DNA of 64,000 nt, taken from the NCBI RefSeq assembly GCF_014202475.1, contig NZ_JACHGV010000006.1, positions 372,001 to 436,000 on the forward strand, written 5' to 3'. This stretch comes from Streptomyces paradoxus. Lineage in GTDB: Bacteria > Actinomycetota > Actinomycetes > Streptomycetales > Streptomycetaceae. Made by a program: the position numbers and the translations under genes. Positions 47,433 to 56,377 of the stretch are shown here, one piece after another (positions within the stretch are counted from its first letter, which is position 1; every line of letters begins with the position of its first letter). Under the pieces are notes generated by a model that had not been told where the DNA came from, ran no database searches, and saw only the letters and a program-made list of their open reading frames with translations.

Positions 47433-48407
47433 ATGACTTCTACGTACGCTGTACTTAGTGAAGGTCTGGAGAAGCGGTTCGGGCAGGTCCACGCCCTGCG
47501 GGGGCTGGACCTCGCGGTCGCCGAGGGGACCGTCTGCGGGGTCCTCGGGCCGAACGGGGCGGGCAAGACGACGGCCGTGGGACTGCTGACCACGCTGCTG
47601 CGGCCGGACGCGGGCTCCGCCCGGGTCGCGGGGCACGACCTCGTCCGCGAGGCCGCGGCCGTCCGCGGCCGGATCGCCGTCACCGGGCAGGACACCTCGA
47701 TCGACGGAGACCTCACCGGCCGCCAGAACCTCCGGCTCTTCGGCCGGCTGCACCGGGTGCGCGGTCCGGCCGGCCGGACCGCGGAACTCCTCGACCGCTT
47801 CGGCCTGACCGAGGCCGCCGACCGCCCCGCGTCCACCTGGTCCGGCGGCATGCGCCGCCGTCTGGACCTCGCGGCGAGCCTGGTCCGCCGCCCCGACGTG
47901 CTGTTCCTGGACGAGCCGACGACCGGCCTCGACCCGGTGAGCCGGACCCTCATCTGGGACGTGGTGCGCGGCCTGACCGCCGAGGGCACGACCGTGCTGC
48001 TCACCACGCAGTACCTGGAGGAGGCCGACCAGCTGGCCGACGACATCGCCCTGGTGGACCGGGGCCGGGTCACGCACACCGGGTCTCCGGCGCAGCTCAA
48101 GTCGCTCGTCGGGGCACACGCCGAGGTCGTCGTGCCGGAGGCGGACGTCCTCGCCGAGGCGGCGGCCGTGCTGGACCGGCTGACGGGCGCGCAGCCGTCG
48201 TTCGACCACGAGCGCAACGCCGTCGCCGCGGTCAGCAAGGACCCGACCCTCACGATCCCGCTCCTGGTGCGCGCCCTGGACACGGCCGGCGTGCCGCTGC
48301 TCGACGTGAGCCTGCGCCCGCCGACCCTCGACGACGTGTTCCTGCGCCTGACGGAGACGGCGCCCGAGCCCACCGGTACGACCGACGAGAAGGAGCGTGC
48401 CGCATGA
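47433..48407 (+). CDS. DrrA-type ABC exporter ATPase
   Basis: A 324-residue ATPase of the daunorubicin-resistance family. Walker A GPNGAGKTT, signature TWSGGMRRRLDLAASL, Walker B LFLDEPTTGLDP and the DrrA C-terminal region (RPPTLDDVFLRLT) are present. It powers drug or lipid export with the following permease. A possible -10 element TATGGT at 47421-47426 lies so close to ATG 47433 that the mRNA may be leaderless, and the operators cover the promoter and first codons. The stop overlaps the permease start. Confidence 0.93.
   Translation: MTSTYAVLSEGLEKRFGQVHALRGLDLAVAEGTVCGVLGPNGAGKTTAVGLLTTLLRPDAGSARVAGHDLVREAAAVRGRIAVTGQDTSIDGDLTGRQNLRLFGRLHRVRGPAGRTAELLDRFGLTEAADRPASTWSGGMRRRLDLAASLVRRPDVLFLDEPTTGLDPVSRTLIWDVVRGLTAEGTTVLLTTQYLEEADQLADDIALVDRGRVTHTGSPAQLKSLVGAHAEVVVPEADVLAEAAAVLDRLTGAQPSFDHERNAVAAVSKDPTLTIPLLVRALDTAGVPLLDVSLRPPTLDDVFLRLTETAPEPTGTTDEKERAA
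47441..47457. promoter_or_regulatory. Exporter operator 2, inside the ABC gene start
   Basis: TACGTACGCTGTACTTA is the reverse complement of operator 1 with one substitution. It lies within codons 3-9 of the ABC ATPase, 43 bases from operator 1 start to start, about four helical turns. Confidence 0.7.
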
Positions 48408-49186
48408 GCATGCTGGCGCACGACGGAACCGCGATGCTGGGCCGCCAGCTGCTGCGGCTGCGCAACAACCCGGGTCTGCTGATCCTCACCCAGACGATGC
48501 CGATCAGCATGCTGCTGTTCTTCGGCTATGTCTTCGGCAGCGCACTGGCCGTGCCGGGCGAGGCCTACCGGGCCTTCCTCGTGCCGGGCCTGCTGGTGGC
48601 GACCGCCTCGGGCGGGATCATGGCCGGCATGTTCCAGGCGGCCCAGGACACACACCGGGGCGTGACGAACCGCTTCCGCACGCTGCCGGTCAGCCGGGCG
48701 GCCGTACCGCTGGGGCAGGCGGTGGCGGATCTGGTGGCCACGGCCGTCGGGACGGTGCCGTTCCTGCTGGTGGGGCTGGCGGTGGGCTGGCGGGTCGAGG
48801 GAAGCCCGCTCGAAGCGGCGGGGGCGTTCGCGCTGCTGATGCTGTTCCGCTTCGCGTGCACCTGGGTCGGGATCCACCTCGGCCTGCTCACCCGCAACGA
48901 GGAGGCGGCCGGCCAGCTGGGCGGGGCGACGTTCCTGCTGCCGCTGCTGTCCAGCGCGTACATCCCGACGAGCGGGCTGCCGGGCTGGCTGCGGACGGTC
49001 GCCGAGTGGAATCCGATCAGCGCGGTGGCGACGGCCCTGCGGGACCTCCTCGGCAACGCGCCGGTGCCGGACGGGGCTGCCTGGCCGGTGGCCCACCCCG
49101 TGGCGGGGTCGCTCCTGTGGTGCGCCGTGCTGCTCGGGGTGTTCGTGCCGCTGGCCGTGCGCCAGTACGCGCACGGGGAGCGGTGA
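48404..49186 (+). CDS. DrrB-type ABC-2 permease
   Basis: A 260-residue membrane protein with six helices, overlapping the ATPase gene by ATGA. The ABC-2 type features GLLILTQTMPISMLLFFGYVFG, FQAAQDTHRGVTNRFRTLPVSR and SGLPGWLRTVAEWNPISAVATALRDLLG are clear. With the DrrA-like ATPase it would form a multidrug exporter in the cytoplasmic membrane. Substrate unknown; induced by a ligand of the divergent TetR. Confidence 0.92.
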   Translation: MSMLAHDGTAMLGRQLLRLRNNPGLLILTQTMPISMLLFFGYVFGSALAVPGEAYRAFLVPGLLVATASGGIMAGMFQAAQDTHRGVTNRFRTLPVSRAAVPLGQAVADLVATAVGTVPFLLVGLAVGWRVEGSPLEAAGAFALLMLFRFACTWVGIHLGLLTRNEEAAGQLGGATFLLPLLSSAYIPTSGLPGWLRTVAEWNPISAVATALRDLLGNAPVPDGAAWPVAHPVAGSLLWCAVLLGVFVPLAVRQYAHGER

Positions 49187-49357
49187 ACGGACGGCCGCGG
49201 ACTGCGCCCCCGGTCACTGCCGGGCGGGGATGAGGCACCGACAGGGGGCGTGCCGCGCTCGGGATCACACCTGGCGCCGCTGCGTGCCGCGGGGATGACG
49301 GACGACGAGTGTCGCAGCGTTACGCCAGGGGCGGTGTGACCGCCCGAGCGCGGGCCC

Positions 49358-49624
49358 CTACCTGCCGCCGAAGAGCGAGCGGCGCAGCCGGCGCAGCGGC
49401 GCGAAGAGCGAGACGCGACGCACGCGCGCGCCCCTGCCACTGCGGTCGTGCGGCTGACGCGCGGTCAGTTCCCGCATCAGCGAGGTCGCCTCGACCGTCT
49501 CCCGCTGGGGGACGGCGGGGCCGCCCAGCACCGAGAGATGGCGGTCGAGGCGCGAACTGGTCGCGCTGCTCCCGCAGGTGATCGCAGGGACCCTGGCCCT
49601 GCTGCGCACTGTTATCTGTTCCAT
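49358..49624 (-). CDS. Small basic hypothetical protein
   Basis: An 88-residue protein starting MEQITVRSRARVP at ATG 49624 with a GGGGAG site. The C-terminus RRVSLFAPLRRLRRSLFGGR is strongly basic and amphipathic, suited to membrane or nucleic acid binding. The central part is low in hydrophobicity with no known motif. It lies alone between the exporter and the anti-sigma gene. No function can be named. Confidence 0.65.
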   Translation of the reverse strand: MEQITVRSRARVPAITCGSSATSSRLDRHLSVLGGPAVPQRETVEATSLMRELTARQPHDRSGRGARVRRVSLFAPLRRLRRSLFGGR

Positions 49625-49750
49625 GTCACTCCCCACCCGTACGAGTCCACCCGGCCCGGGCAGGTTAACCCTATCGCCCCGTCCGGGCACGCGTGTATCG
49701 CGGTCACAGGATTCACCTTCCCCATAAGGGGGTTGACGATGTATCTCCGA

Positions 49751-50569
49751 TTACTCTCCGAATCCAACAGATTTCAGGGCGAGTTGGACGATCGGCTGGG
49801 TAGTGGGCTGCGCCGATCCCCCGGCGGGCTCGACGGTCACGGCCAGTGATGTCGCGGAGGTGCCCAGACCCGTTGCGACCAGGGGCGTGTCGCGCTCGAA
49901 GAGCCCGAGGGAGCGTGGTTGCGCGCCCGGGCGCATGAGCCACAACTGGTGCACGCGGCCGCCCGCCGGGGCGCCGTATCCGCCGAGGGTGACCACGGCA
50001 CTCCCCTCCGTGGCGGAAGCGATCACTCCGATGGTGCGGCCCCGCCCGTCCCGGCCACTGCCCGCACGGGCGTCCGGAGCCGCCAGAACGTGGGCGATCT
50101 CACGTGACCGATCTTGCTCGGCGGTCAGCCGGTCCTGGGCCCGGTTCGCCTGCACGGCGAAGAGCGACGCGACGACGAGGGCCGCGGCGGCGGTGGCCGT
50201 CGCGAAGGGCACGAACAGCGGGATCCGGCGCCGCTGCCGCTGGCGCGGCGGCGGCTGGGCGCCCCACACGTGCGGCGGCAGCTGCGTGGCGCGCGCCCGT
50301 GCCGGCGCGTGCGAGACCCCTTGGGGTGCCGGGTCCTGCGGAGTCGTCCGTACGGCGAGCATGACCCGGTCGCGCAGGGCGGCCGGGGGCGGGGCCGCCG
50401 TGGACCAGGCGAGCCGGACCGCGTCCTCGGTCAGGTCGCGCACCTCGGCGGCACAGCGGTCGCAGCCCCCGAGGTGCCTCTCGAAGCGGACGCGCTCCGG
50501 GGGTTCCAGGGCATCCAGCGCGTAGGGGGCGGCGAGCGAGTGCGGATCCTCGCGGCGGAAGAGGCTCAT
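49751..50569 (-). CDS. Membrane anti-sigma factor (ZAS/RskA type)
   Basis: A 272-residue protein. Residues 9-60 are a zinc-binding anti-sigma domain with H32-x3-C36-x2-C39, a single transmembrane helix spans residues 116-138, and the extracytoplasmic part is an RskA-type domain (TIGVIASATEGSAVVTLGGYGAP, QLWLMRPGAQPRSLGLF). It would hold the ECF sigma factor at the membrane until proteolysis is triggered by a stress signal. The start overlaps the sigma stop (ATGA). The HxxxCxxC pattern makes it potentially thiol or redox sensitive, but this is inference. Confidence 0.92.
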   Translation of the reverse strand: MSLFRREDPHSLAAPYALDALEPPERVRFERHLGGCDRCAAEVRDLTEDAVRLAWSTAAPPPAALRDRVMLAVRTTPQDPAPQGVSHAPARARATQLPPHVWGAQPPPRQRQRRRIPLFVPFATATAAAALVVASLFAVQANRAQDRLTAEQDRSREIAHVLAAPDARAGSGRDGRGRTIGVIASATEGSAVVTLGGYGAPAGGRVHQLWLMRPGAQPRSLGLFERDTPLVATGLGTSATSLAVTVEPAGGSAQPTTQPIVQLALKSVGFGE

Positions 50570-51159
50570 GCCACACCTCCCAGGCACTCGCGCATACGGG
50601 TCAGGCCGTCCCGCATCCGGGTCTTGACGGTGCCCAGCGGCAGGGAGAGCTGCTCGGCCACCTCACGGTACGTGTAGCCCTCGTAGTAGGCGAGGGTGAC
50701 CGACTGGCGCTGCAGGACCGAGAGCCGGTCCAGGCAGCGGCGCACCCACTCGCGCTCCAGGCCGGCCTCGACCTCCTCGGTGACCTGGTCGAAGGCGGGC
50801 TGGTTCGCGCGCAGTGCCTCGCGCTGCTCACGCTCCCCGGCCGCCCGGGCGCTGCGGACCCGGTCGACGGCCCGGCGGTGGGCGAGGGTGAGGATCCAGG
50901 CCATCGCGCTGCCCCGTCCCGGGTCGAACCTCGCCGCGGACCGCCACAGTTCGAGCAGCACCTCCTGAGCCACCTCCTCCGACTGGGCGGGGTCGCGCAC
51001 CACACGCCGTACGAGACCGAACACCGGCCCGGACACCAGTCCGTACAACTCCTCGAAGGCCTTCTGGTCCCCGCCTGCCACGAGCAGCAGCAGCTCGTCC
51101 GCCTCCACTCGTTCCCCCTCTCCGAGGCCACACCGGGCCTGTCCCCTCGCACGAGGCAT
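50566..51159 (-). CDS. ECF (SigK-like) RNA polymerase sigma factor
   Basis: A 197-residue sigma-70 family factor with region 2 (FEELYGLVSGPVFGLVRRVV, EEVAQEVLLELWRSAARFDP, AMAWILTLAHRRAVDRVRS) and region 4 (LSVLQRQSVTLAYYEGYTYREVAEQLSLPLGTVKTRMRDGL split across the helix-turn-helix). It pairs with the overlapping anti-sigma gene. The DUF4331 operon runs divergently from its start, and a possible ECF promoter lies between, so those genes may be its regulon. ATG 51159 is used; TTG 51165 and GTG 51174 are alternatives with a better-placed GGAGG. Confidence 0.93.
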   Translation of the reverse strand: MPRARGQARCGLGEGERVEADELLLLVAGGDQKAFEELYGLVSGPVFGLVRRVVRDPAQSEEVAQEVLLELWRSAARFDPGRGSAMAWILTLAHRRAVDRVRSARAAGEREQREALRANQPAFDQVTEEVEAGLEREWVRRCLDRLSVLQRQSVTLAYYEGYTYREVAEQLSLPLGTVKTRMRDGLTRMRECLGGVA

Positions 51160-51224
51160 TCGCAACGCACACACCTCCGGAGGGTGTTACGGATCAGCGC
51201 GCCGAAAACGCGGGTCCCCGAAGG

Positions 51225-51250
51225 TGAAACAACTTTCCCGCCTCCCCGTA
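51225..51250 (+). promoter_or_regulatory. Possible ECF-type promoter of the DUF4331 operon
   Basis: TGAAAC at 51225-51230, a 16-base spacer, and CGTA at 51247-51250, the layout of many ECF promoters, 85 bases upstream of ATG 51335. Not verified; the sigma factor opposite is the candidate. Confidence 0.35.
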
Positions 51251-51334
51251 AGAACGTTTGAGATTCGACCAATCCGCTTCGCCGACCGCTCCGAATGGCG
51301 TGTGTCAGGCAAGTTGGCACGGAGGACGGACGGC

Positions 51335-52867
51335 ATGACACCTATCTCCAGGACCGGTGCGGGACGCACGAGCATCGCGACCGTGATCTGCGGCGCACTG
51401 GCCGCCGGCGGGCTCACGGCCGCCGGTGTGACCGCGCTGCAACCTGAGGCGGCATCCGCCTCCAGCCACCGCGAGGCCCCGCTGATCTCGGGGACCCCGC
51501 AGTACGACAACACCGACGTGTACGCGTTCGTCAGCCCGGACAAGCCGGACACGACGACCATCGTCGCGAACTGGATCCCCTTCGAGGAACCGGCAGGCGG
51601 CCCCAACTTCTTCACGTTCGCCGAGGACGCCCAGTACGACCTGCGCATCGACAGCAACGGTGACGCGAAGGAAGACCTGCTCTTCCGGTACACGTTCAAG
51701 ACGCACACGAAGAACGACAAGACGTTCCTGTACAACACGGGCCCGGTCGAGAGCCTCGACGACCCCGACCTGAACATCACGCAGACGTACGACCTCGAAC
51801 TGATCAAGCTGCGGAACCTGAAGGCGGTGTCGAAGACCAAGGTCGCCGACGACGTGCCGGTGGCGCCGTCGAACGTCGGCAAGGCGTCGATGCCGGACTA
51901 CGGCGCCCTGCGCAAGCAGGCGGTGCACAAGCTCGCCGGGGGCGCCCAGACGTTCGCCGGGCAGGCCGACGACCCGTTCTTCCTGGACCTGCGCGTCTTC
52001 GACCTGCTCTACGGCGGGAACCTCTCCGAGGTCGGCAACGACACCCTCAAGGGCTACAACGTCAACTCGATCGCCCTGCAGGTCCCCAACAGCTTCATAG
52101 CCGAGTCGCACGAGCAGCCGGTCGTCGGCATCTGGTCGACGACCCAGCGCAAGAACGCCCGGGGGTACTTCGCGCAGGTCTCGCGCCTCGGCAACCCGCT
52201 GGTCAACGAGGTCGTCAACCCGCTGAAGGACAAGGACAAGTTCAACGCGTCCACGCCGCGGGACGACGGCGCGTTCCTGAAGAACGTCACCAACCCGGAG
52301 CTGCCCAAGCTCATCGAGGCGATCTACAAGATCCCGGCGCCGGACGAGCCGCGCAACGACCTGGTCGACGTCTTCCTCAAGGGCGTCAAGGACCTCAACC
52401 AGCCCCCGCACGTGACGCCTTCGGAGCAGCTGCGGCTCAACACCTCGATCAAGCCGGCCGCGAAGCCCAAGCGGCTGGGTGTCCTCGACGGTGACAACGC
52501 CGGCTTCCCCAACGGCCGTCGCCTCACCGACGACGTGATCGACGCCTCGCTCCAGGTCGTCGAGGGCGAGCTGCTCGGCGCGAAGAACGACCTCGGTGAC
52601 GCGGTCGACAAGAACGACAAGAAGTTCGAGAAGTCCTTCCCGTACGTCGCCCTGCCGACGGAGGGTTCGCGCGGCCCGCTCGCCAAGGGTGTCGACGGCG
52701 GCAACGACGTGCGCAGCCAGCTGGGCGACGCCCTCCAGCCGGCCGGCGCGCAGGAATCGGACGACATGCGCCTGATCGCCGCGTCCGCGGGGGCCGGGGC
52801 GGGCGGCATCGTCCTGATCGGCGCGGCCCTGATGTGGTGGCGCCGCATGCGGAACCGGGCGTACTGA
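51335..52867 (+). CDS. DUF4331-domain exported membrane-anchored protein
   Basis: A 510-residue protein with a signal sequence (residues 8-43, ending in AASAS), then the DUF4331 hallmark SSHREAPLISGTPQYDNTD and VYAFVSPDKPDTTTIVANW. The body is beta-rich with RVFDLLYGGNLSEVGNDTL and NSFIAESHEQPVVGIW. The C-terminus has one transmembrane helix and then RRMRNR, so the domain faces outside. The family has no established function. It is first in a TPR and Ni/Co-transporter operon, which hints at metal-related physiology. ATG 51335 follows GGAGGACGG. Confidence 0.9.
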   Translation: MTPISRTGAGRTSIATVICGALAAGGLTAAGVTALQPEAASASSHREAPLISGTPQYDNTDVYAFVSPDKPDTTTIVANWIPFEEPAGGPNFFTFAEDAQYDLRIDSNGDAKEDLLFRYTFKTHTKNDKTFLYNTGPVESLDDPDLNITQTYDLELIKLRNLKAVSKTKVADDVPVAPSNVGKASMPDYGALRKQAVHKLAGGAQTFAGQADDPFFLDLRVFDLLYGGNLSEVGNDTLKGYNVNSIALQVPNSFIAESHEQPVVGIWSTTQRKNARGYFAQVSRLGNPLVNEVVNPLKDKDKFNASTPRDDGAFLKNVTNPELPKLIEAIYKIPAPDEPRNDLVDVFLKGVKDLNQPPHVTPSEQLRLNTSIKPAAKPKRLGVLDGDNAGFPNGRRLTDDVIDASLQVVEGELLGAKNDLGDAVDKNDKKFEKSFPYVALPTEGSRGPLAKGVDGGNDVRSQLGDALQPAGAQESDDMRLIAASAGAGAGGIVLIGAALMWWRRMRNRAY

Positions 52868-52967
52868 CCCGCTCCGCACCACCGACCGGCGCGGCCCGTT
52901 CCCCGTCCCCCACGGCGCGGGCCGCGTCGCCGAACTCACGCACAGCACATCCGACCGAGGAGAGGTC

Positions 52968-54680
52968 ATGCCTCCGCGTACGACCGACAGCACACCGGAG
53001 AGGCGCGACGACGACCGAGCGCCGTCGACGGACCCGGAGCCCGAGACCACCGGGGCGCGGGAGGGCGACGCGGCTGCCGGGACGGACGCGACCGGGTCAC
53101 GGGGTGAGGCGGCCGAGGCCGGCCAGGACCAGCCACCCCAAGCGGGTCCGGAAGCCGGCGAAGCCGGGACCCGGGCGGACACCGCCCGCGCGGCGGCCGG
53201 AGAAGCCGGTGACCCGGCCGACTCCCGCAGCGGGGACCGGCCCGGCCTCTCGGCGCTCGCCGGCGACGGCAGCGGCGGCACGGCCGACGAGGACGACGCC
53301 GGTCAGCGGGTCGCCGCGATGCGGCGGGCCGCCGACGGGGGGCGGCGGTGGCGTGCCCTGCACCTGGCCGGGTGTGCCGTGCTGCTGGCGGTCGCGGTGA
53401 CGGGTGGGGCCGTCGCGGTCGGCGGCGGGCAGGACGGCGGGACCGGCGTCGACGCCGTGTCGGCGGCCGGGGCGCTGTCGCCCGGCGATCTCGCCCGGGG
53501 GGACCTCGATGCGGGGATCGCGTCGCTGCAGAAGCACCTGCGCGCCCAGCCGAGGGACTTCGGCAGTTGGTCCACCCTCGGCGTGGCCTACGTCGAGCAG
53601 GCCCGCACGAAGGGCGACCCCTCCCGGTATCCGCAGGCCGAGCGCGCCCTGCGGCGGTCCCTGGAACTGGAACCCGGCAACGACCAGGCCCTGGCCGGGC
53701 AGGCCGCCCTGGCCGCGGCCCGGCACGACTTCCCCGGCGCCCTGGACCACGCCGACCGGGCCCTGAAGCAGAACCCCTACAACGAACGCGCCCTGTGCAC
53801 CCGTATCGACGCCCTCGTCGAACTCGGCCGGTACGACGACGCGGCGAAGGCCGCCGACACCGCCGACGACAGGCGCCCGGGCGTGCCCGTCTTCACGCGC
53901 TACGCGTACGTGCGCGAGCTGCGCGGCGACGTCCGTACGGCCCGTGCCGTGCTGGAGCGCGCCCTGGGCTCCGCGAGCGCCCCCGCCGATGTCGCGTACG
54001 TCGCCACGGCCCTGGGGCAACTGGCCTGGAATCAGGGCGAGTACAAGACTGCCCTCGGGCACTACGCCCGTGCCCTCGCCGCCGACGACGCGTACCTGCC
54101 CGCCCTGGAGGGCCGCGCCCGCGCCCAGGCGGCGAGCGGTGACCGGGCCGCCGCCGTGGCCGGTCTCGAGCAGGTCGTCGCCCGGTTCCCGCTGCCCGGT
54201 CCGCTCGTCGCCCTCGGCGAGCTGTACGAGGACCGCGGTGCCGACGGCGACCGGGCGAAGGCCGGCGACCAGTACGCCCTCGTCGACGCCTGGACGGCCC
54301 TCGCCCGCGCCGGAGGCGTCAACGCCGACCTCGACTCGGCCATGGCCGCGGCCGACCACGGCGACAAGAAGGAGGCCCTGCGCTCCGCCCGCGCCGAGTG
54401 GGACCGCCGCCACAGCGTGCACACCGCCGACGCCCTCGCCTGGGCCCTGCACGTCAACGGCCGCGACGAGGAAGCCCTGCCGTACGCCCGCCGGGCGACC
54501 GCGACCGGCTACCGCAACGCCGTCTTCCTCTACCACCGCGGCGTCATCGAGCGCGCCACGGGCGACGAACGCGCGGCCCGCACGTATCTGAAGGACGCGC
54601 TGGACCTGAACCCCGGCTTCTCGCCCCTCGGCGCGCGCGAGGCCCGTACCGCACTCAAGGACCTGGAGGGGAACCGGTGA
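52968..54680 (+). CDS. Membrane-anchored tetratricopeptide-repeat protein
   Basis: A 570-residue protein. Residues 1-125 are disordered and charged, residues 126-148 a membrane helix (RALHLAGCAVLLAVAVTGG), and residues 160-570 a TPR array outside the membrane (SLQKHLRAQPRDFGSWSTLG, ALRRSLELEPGNDQALAGQA and further units). TPR domains bind partner proteins; here possibly DUF4331 or transporter domains. It starts 100 bases after the DUF4331 stop and its own end overlaps the transporter gene (GTGA). Confidence 0.9.
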   Translation: MPPRTTDSTPERRDDDRAPSTDPEPETTGAREGDAAAGTDATGSRGEAAEAGQDQPPQAGPEAGEAGTRADTARAAAGEAGDPADSRSGDRPGLSALAGDGSGGTADEDDAGQRVAAMRRAADGGRRWRALHLAGCAVLLAVAVTGGAVAVGGGQDGGTGVDAVSAAGALSPGDLARGDLDAGIASLQKHLRAQPRDFGSWSTLGVAYVEQARTKGDPSRYPQAERALRRSLELEPGNDQALAGQAALAAARHDFPGALDHADRALKQNPYNERALCTRIDALVELGRYDDAAKAADTADDRRPGVPVFTRYAYVRELRGDVRTARAVLERALGSASAPADVAYVATALGQLAWNQGEYKTALGHYARALAADDAYLPALEGRARAQAASGDRAAAVAGLEQVVARFPLPGPLVALGELYEDRGADGDRAKAGDQYALVDAWTALARAGGVNADLDSAMAAADHGDKKEALRSARAEWDRRHSVHTADALAWALHVNGRDEEALPYARRATATGYRNAVFLYHRGVIERATGDERAARTYLKDALDLNPGFSPLGAREARTALKDLEGNR

Positions 54681-56263
54681 ACCTGCGCCGGCTGTTCGCG
54701 TCCGGCGCCGCCGTCCTCACGGCCGCCTGCGCGCTCACCCTGCTGCCCGCCGCCACGGCGAGCGCCCACCCGCTGGGCAACTTCACCGTCAACCGCTACG
54801 ACGGCCTGGTCGCCGCCCCCGGAGAGCTGCGGGTCCACCACGTCGAGGACCTCGCCGAGATCCCCGCGACCCAGGCGGGGCCGGACATCGAGCGGCTGGG
54901 CATGACCCTGTGGGCCCGCGAGCGGTGCGCCACGGCCGCCGAGGACAGCAGGGCGACCGTCGACGGACGCGAGGTCGCCCTGTCCGCCGAGCGCAGCCGT
55001 GCGCGGGTGCGGCCCGGGCAGGCGGGGCTCGACACCCTGCGTGTGGAGTGCGAGCTGACCGCTCCTCTCCCGGCGGGCGAGAAGACCGTGTCCCTCGGCT
55101 TCCGCGGTGCGGGGGCCTCCGGCGGCCCGGGCTGGCGGGAGATCACGGCGCGCGGCGACCGTATGACGCTGACCGCCTCGGACGTGCCGGAGAAGTCCAT
55201 ATCGGACGAACTCACCAGCTACCCGGAGGAGTTGCTGTCCTCCCCGGCCGACACCGCGTCGGCCGCCCTGCGAGTGCGCCCCGGCGGCACCGCCCTGGCC
55301 GAGGAGGAGCCGGACGCCCCCGCGGCCTCCGTGCTCCCGCGCGGCGCGGACCGCTGGACCCGGGCCCTGGACGACCTGGTGGCCCGGCAGGACCTCAGCG
55401 CCGGCTTCGCCGCGCTGGCCCTCCTCATCGCCGTCGTCCTGGGTGCGATGCACGCGCTCGCCCCGGGCCACGGCAAGACCATCATGGCCGCCACGGCGGC
55501 GGCCCGGGGCGGGCAGGCCCGGATGAAGGACGTCCTGCCCATGGCGGCCTCGGTGACCGTCACGCACACCCTGGGCGTGGTCGCCCTGGGCCTGCTGGTC
55601 ACGGCCGGCTCGGCGGCGGCGCCCTCGGTGATCGCCTGGCTCGGCGTCGCCAGCGGCATCCTGGTGACCCTGGCGGGCGCGAGCCTGGTCCGCCGCGCCC
55701 TGCGCAACCGCGCGCACACCCACCCGCACGGCCATCAACACGGCCACGGGAGCCACACCCACGACCACGACGGCCACCACCACGGTCACGCGCATGACCA
55801 CAGGGATCACCACCACCATCACGACCACGACCACCCGCACGATCACCCCCACCCCCACGCTCACCCCCACACGATCGAGCACACCCACGGCGGTTTCACC
55901 CACAGCCACCCCGTCGCTCCCACCCTGCGCGGCACGATCCTCATGGGCTTCGCGGGCGGGCTCGTGCCCAGCCCGTCCGCCGTGGTGGTGCTGGTCGGCG
56001 CCGCAGCCCTCGGGCAGGCCTGGTTCGGGCTGCTGCTCGTCGTCGCGTACGGCGTCGGGCTGGCGCTCACCCTCACGGCCGCCGGATACGCCGTCGTGAA
56101 GGCGGGCAGCGGCATGACCCGGCTCCTGGACCGCAGGCCCCGCTGGACGGTGGGCCCGATGGCGGCCCTGGTCCGCCGGACCGCTCCGCTCGGCTCGGCC
56201 TTCGCCGTGGTGGTTCTCGGTGCCGGACTGGTGTTCAAGGGGGCGGCATCCGCACTCGGCTGA
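54677..56263 (+). CDS. Nickel/cobalt transporter (RcnA/HoxN-like) with exported N-terminal domain
   Basis: A 528-residue protein. After a signal sequence it has a 230-residue extracytoplasmic beta-rich domain starting AHPLGNFTVNRYDG. The C-terminal half is a Ni/Co transport domain of six helices with GAMHALAPGHGKTIMAATAA, the metal-binding motif of RcnA-like exporters and NiCoT importers. A His-rich loop (residues about 347-410, over 30 His) lies between helices. Import or export cannot be told from sequence. The gene overlaps the TPR gene by GTGA. Confidence 0.9.
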   Translation: MNLRRLFASGAAVLTAACALTLLPAATASAHPLGNFTVNRYDGLVAAPGELRVHHVEDLAEIPATQAGPDIERLGMTLWARERCATAAEDSRATVDGREVALSAERSRARVRPGQAGLDTLRVECELTAPLPAGEKTVSLGFRGAGASGGPGWREITARGDRMTLTASDVPEKSISDELTSYPEELLSSPADTASAALRVRPGGTALAEEEPDAPAASVLPRGADRWTRALDDLVARQDLSAGFAALALLIAVVLGAMHALAPGHGKTIMAATAAARGGQARMKDVLPMAASVTVTHTLGVVALGLLVTAGSAAAPSVIAWLGVASGILVTLAGASLVRRALRNRAHTHPHGHQHGHGSHTHDHDGHHHGHAHDHRDHHHHHDHDHPHDHPHPHAHPHTIEHTHGGFTHSHPVAPTLRGTILMGFAGGLVPSPSAVVVLVGAAALGQAWFGLLLVVAYGVGLALTLTAAGYAVVKAGSGMTRLLDRRPRWTVGPMAALVRRTAPLGSAFAVVVLGAGLVFKGAASALG

Positions 56264-56377
56264 GTTACGTTCGTGATGCGTCGGACGTCAGGAGAAAAGC
56301 GGACGTCGTGAGGAAATCCGACCTCGTGGGGAAAACACACCCCATGGAGATTTCGCCCGGCTGCGAATGGGGGCGCC

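Noticed and set aside
49329..49345. A short GGGCGGT hairpin as terminator of the exporter operon
   Set aside because: Only 7 base pairs in a very GC-rich stretch, 140 bases past the stop; too weak to annotate.
55740..55900. Possible tandem or CRISPR-like repeat
   Set aside because: The repetition is codons for histidine in a protein loop; there are no constant repeats with spacers.
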